Positions 12,140 through 12,688 of a stretch of 12,688 bases of DNA are shown here, piece by piece. Source of the stretch: Actinomycetes bacterium. Its GTDB lineage: Bacteria > Actinomycetota > Actinomycetes > Mycobacteriales > Mycobacteriaceae. The translations under genes were made by a program, and so were the position numbers. How positions within the stretch are numbered: the stretch's first letter is position 1; every line of letters begins with the position of its first letter. Location: assembly GCA_022600695.1 (NCBI GenBank), contig JAHZJY010000207.1:1-12688 (forward strand). The letters run 5' to 3'. The notes below the pieces were generated by a model, which was not told the origin of the DNA, did not search any database, and worked only from the letters and a program-made list of their open reading frames with translations.

Positions 12140-12688
12140 ATGAGCGGAAACGTCGCTAGCCGGGCCGGCATCCCTCCCTTCTACGTCATGGATGTCTGGT
12201 TGGCGGCCGCCGAACGGCAGCGAACCCACGGTGATCTGGTCAACCTCTCGGCGGGTCAGCCAGTCGCCGGAGCGCCGGCACCCGTACTGGCCGCAGCCCG
12301 GGACGCGCTTACCACCAGTCGCCTGGGATATACGGTTTCCCTGGGTATTCCGGAATTGCGGTCGGCGATCGCCGACTCCTGCGGCCAACGGTATGGGCTC
12401 GAGATCACCGTTGACGACGTGGTCCTGACCACCGGCTCGTCGGGCGGCTTCCTGCTGACCTTTCTGGCCTGCTTCGACGTCGGGGACCGAATTGCCATCG
12501 CCAGTCCCGGATACCCGTGCTACCGCAATATCCTGACCGCGCTCGGATGTCAGGTTGTCGAGATCGAATGTGGCCCGCAGACCCGCTATCAGCCGACGGT
12601 GGCGATGCTCGAGGGACTCGACCCACCAGTCCAGGGTGTGATCGTGGCCAGCCCGGCCAACCCGACGGGCACGGTCATGCCGCCGGCC
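12140..12688 (+). CDS. aspB: AspB-like class I aminotransferase, N-terminal part
   Basis: The first 183 codons of a pyridoxal-phosphate-dependent class I/II aminotransferase run off the right edge; the M. tuberculosis Rv3565 (aspB) product is about 388 residues. The start reads MSGNVASRAGIPPFYVMDVW, and NLSAGQP at 36-42 is the fold type I substrate-contact segment. TTGSSGGFLL at 98-107 is the cofactor phosphate-binding loop, with SPGYPCYRN at 123-131 and SPANPTG at 172-178 holding the conserved Asn. The catalytic lysine lies beyond the window. The amino-acid substrate cannot be told from this part; the aspartate label is inherited. It follows fadE33 in the conserved gene order but has no overlap or ribosome-binding site, so it may be transcribed separately. 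Confidence 0.92.
   Translation, partial: MSGNVASRAGIPPFYVMDVWLAAAERQRTHGDLVNLSAGQPVAGAPAPVLAAARDALTTSRLGYTVSLGIPELRSAIADSCGQRYGLEITVDDVVLTTGSSGGFLLTFLACFDVGDRIAIASPGYPCYRNILTALGCQVVEIECGPQTRYQPTVAMLEGLDPPVQGVIVASPANPTGTVMPPA

Noticed and set aside
11194..12171. Minus-strand open frame of 325 codons opposite fadE33
   Set aside because: It is a shadow of fadE33 with no recognisable domain and no separate promoter or ribosome-binding site.
1..12688. Mobile elements, CRISPR arrays, tRNA or rRNA genes, phage genes
   Set aside because: I saw no transposase, no regularly spaced repeats, no tRNA-like cloverleaf and no rRNA sequence. Gene content and order are those of a conserved core catabolic locus.
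1..12688. A previously undescribed biological system
   Set aside because: Every complete gene matches a known member of the KstR2 cholesterol ring C/D pathway. The novelty I can support is limited to regulatory architecture and gene-order differences.

Overview
This window is a high-GC actinobacterial segment, almost certainly from a non-tuberculous Mycobacterium or Mycolicibacterium. It holds most of the KstR2-controlled locus that degrades the last two steroid rings (C and D) of cholesterol. I recognise every complete gene as an orthologue of the Mycobacterium tuberculosis Rv3550-Rv3565 block by remembered protein similarity and gene order; no search was run.

Layout: the first 59 bases are the start of a short-chain dehydrogenase gene (Rv3549c-like) on the minus strand. 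A 47-base divergent promoter region follows with a perfect KstR2-type operator. Then comes a rightward operon, echA20-ipdA-ipdB-ipdC (107-3559), in which each gene overlaps the previous one by 4 bases. A 117-base convergent gap separates it from a leftward operon read fadE30-ipdF-kstR2-fadA6 (7383 down to 3677), also with every junction overlapping. A second divergent control region (7384-7458) carries the second KstR2 box. A second rightward operon follows, fadD3-fadE31-fadE32-fadE33 (7459-12117), again overlapping throughout. The window ends inside an aspB-like class I aminotransferase gene, apparently with its own leaderless promoter.

Pathway from published work on these families: FadD3 makes the CoA thioester of the indanedione propionate (HIP). 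FadE30 and thiolase chemistry shorten its side chain. IpdF and IpdC oxidise 5-OH-HIC-CoA. EchA20 hydrolyses the five-membered ring to COCHEA-CoA, and IpdA/IpdB hydrolyse the six-membered ring. FadA6 and the FadE31/32/33 acyl-CoA dehydrogenases then take the opened chain toward central metabolites. KstR2, itself inside the fadE30 operon, represses the locus and is released by HIP-CoA.

This is a known system, so I do not claim a new one. The points most worth a second look are in the control regions: both KstR2 boxes sit beside a near-symmetric -10 heptamer that can serve both strands, with matching geometry, and the second box carries an extra direct-repeat half-site. The locus is also more compact than in M. 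tuberculosis: fdxB, the Rv3555c-like gene and PPE64 are absent from their expected positions.
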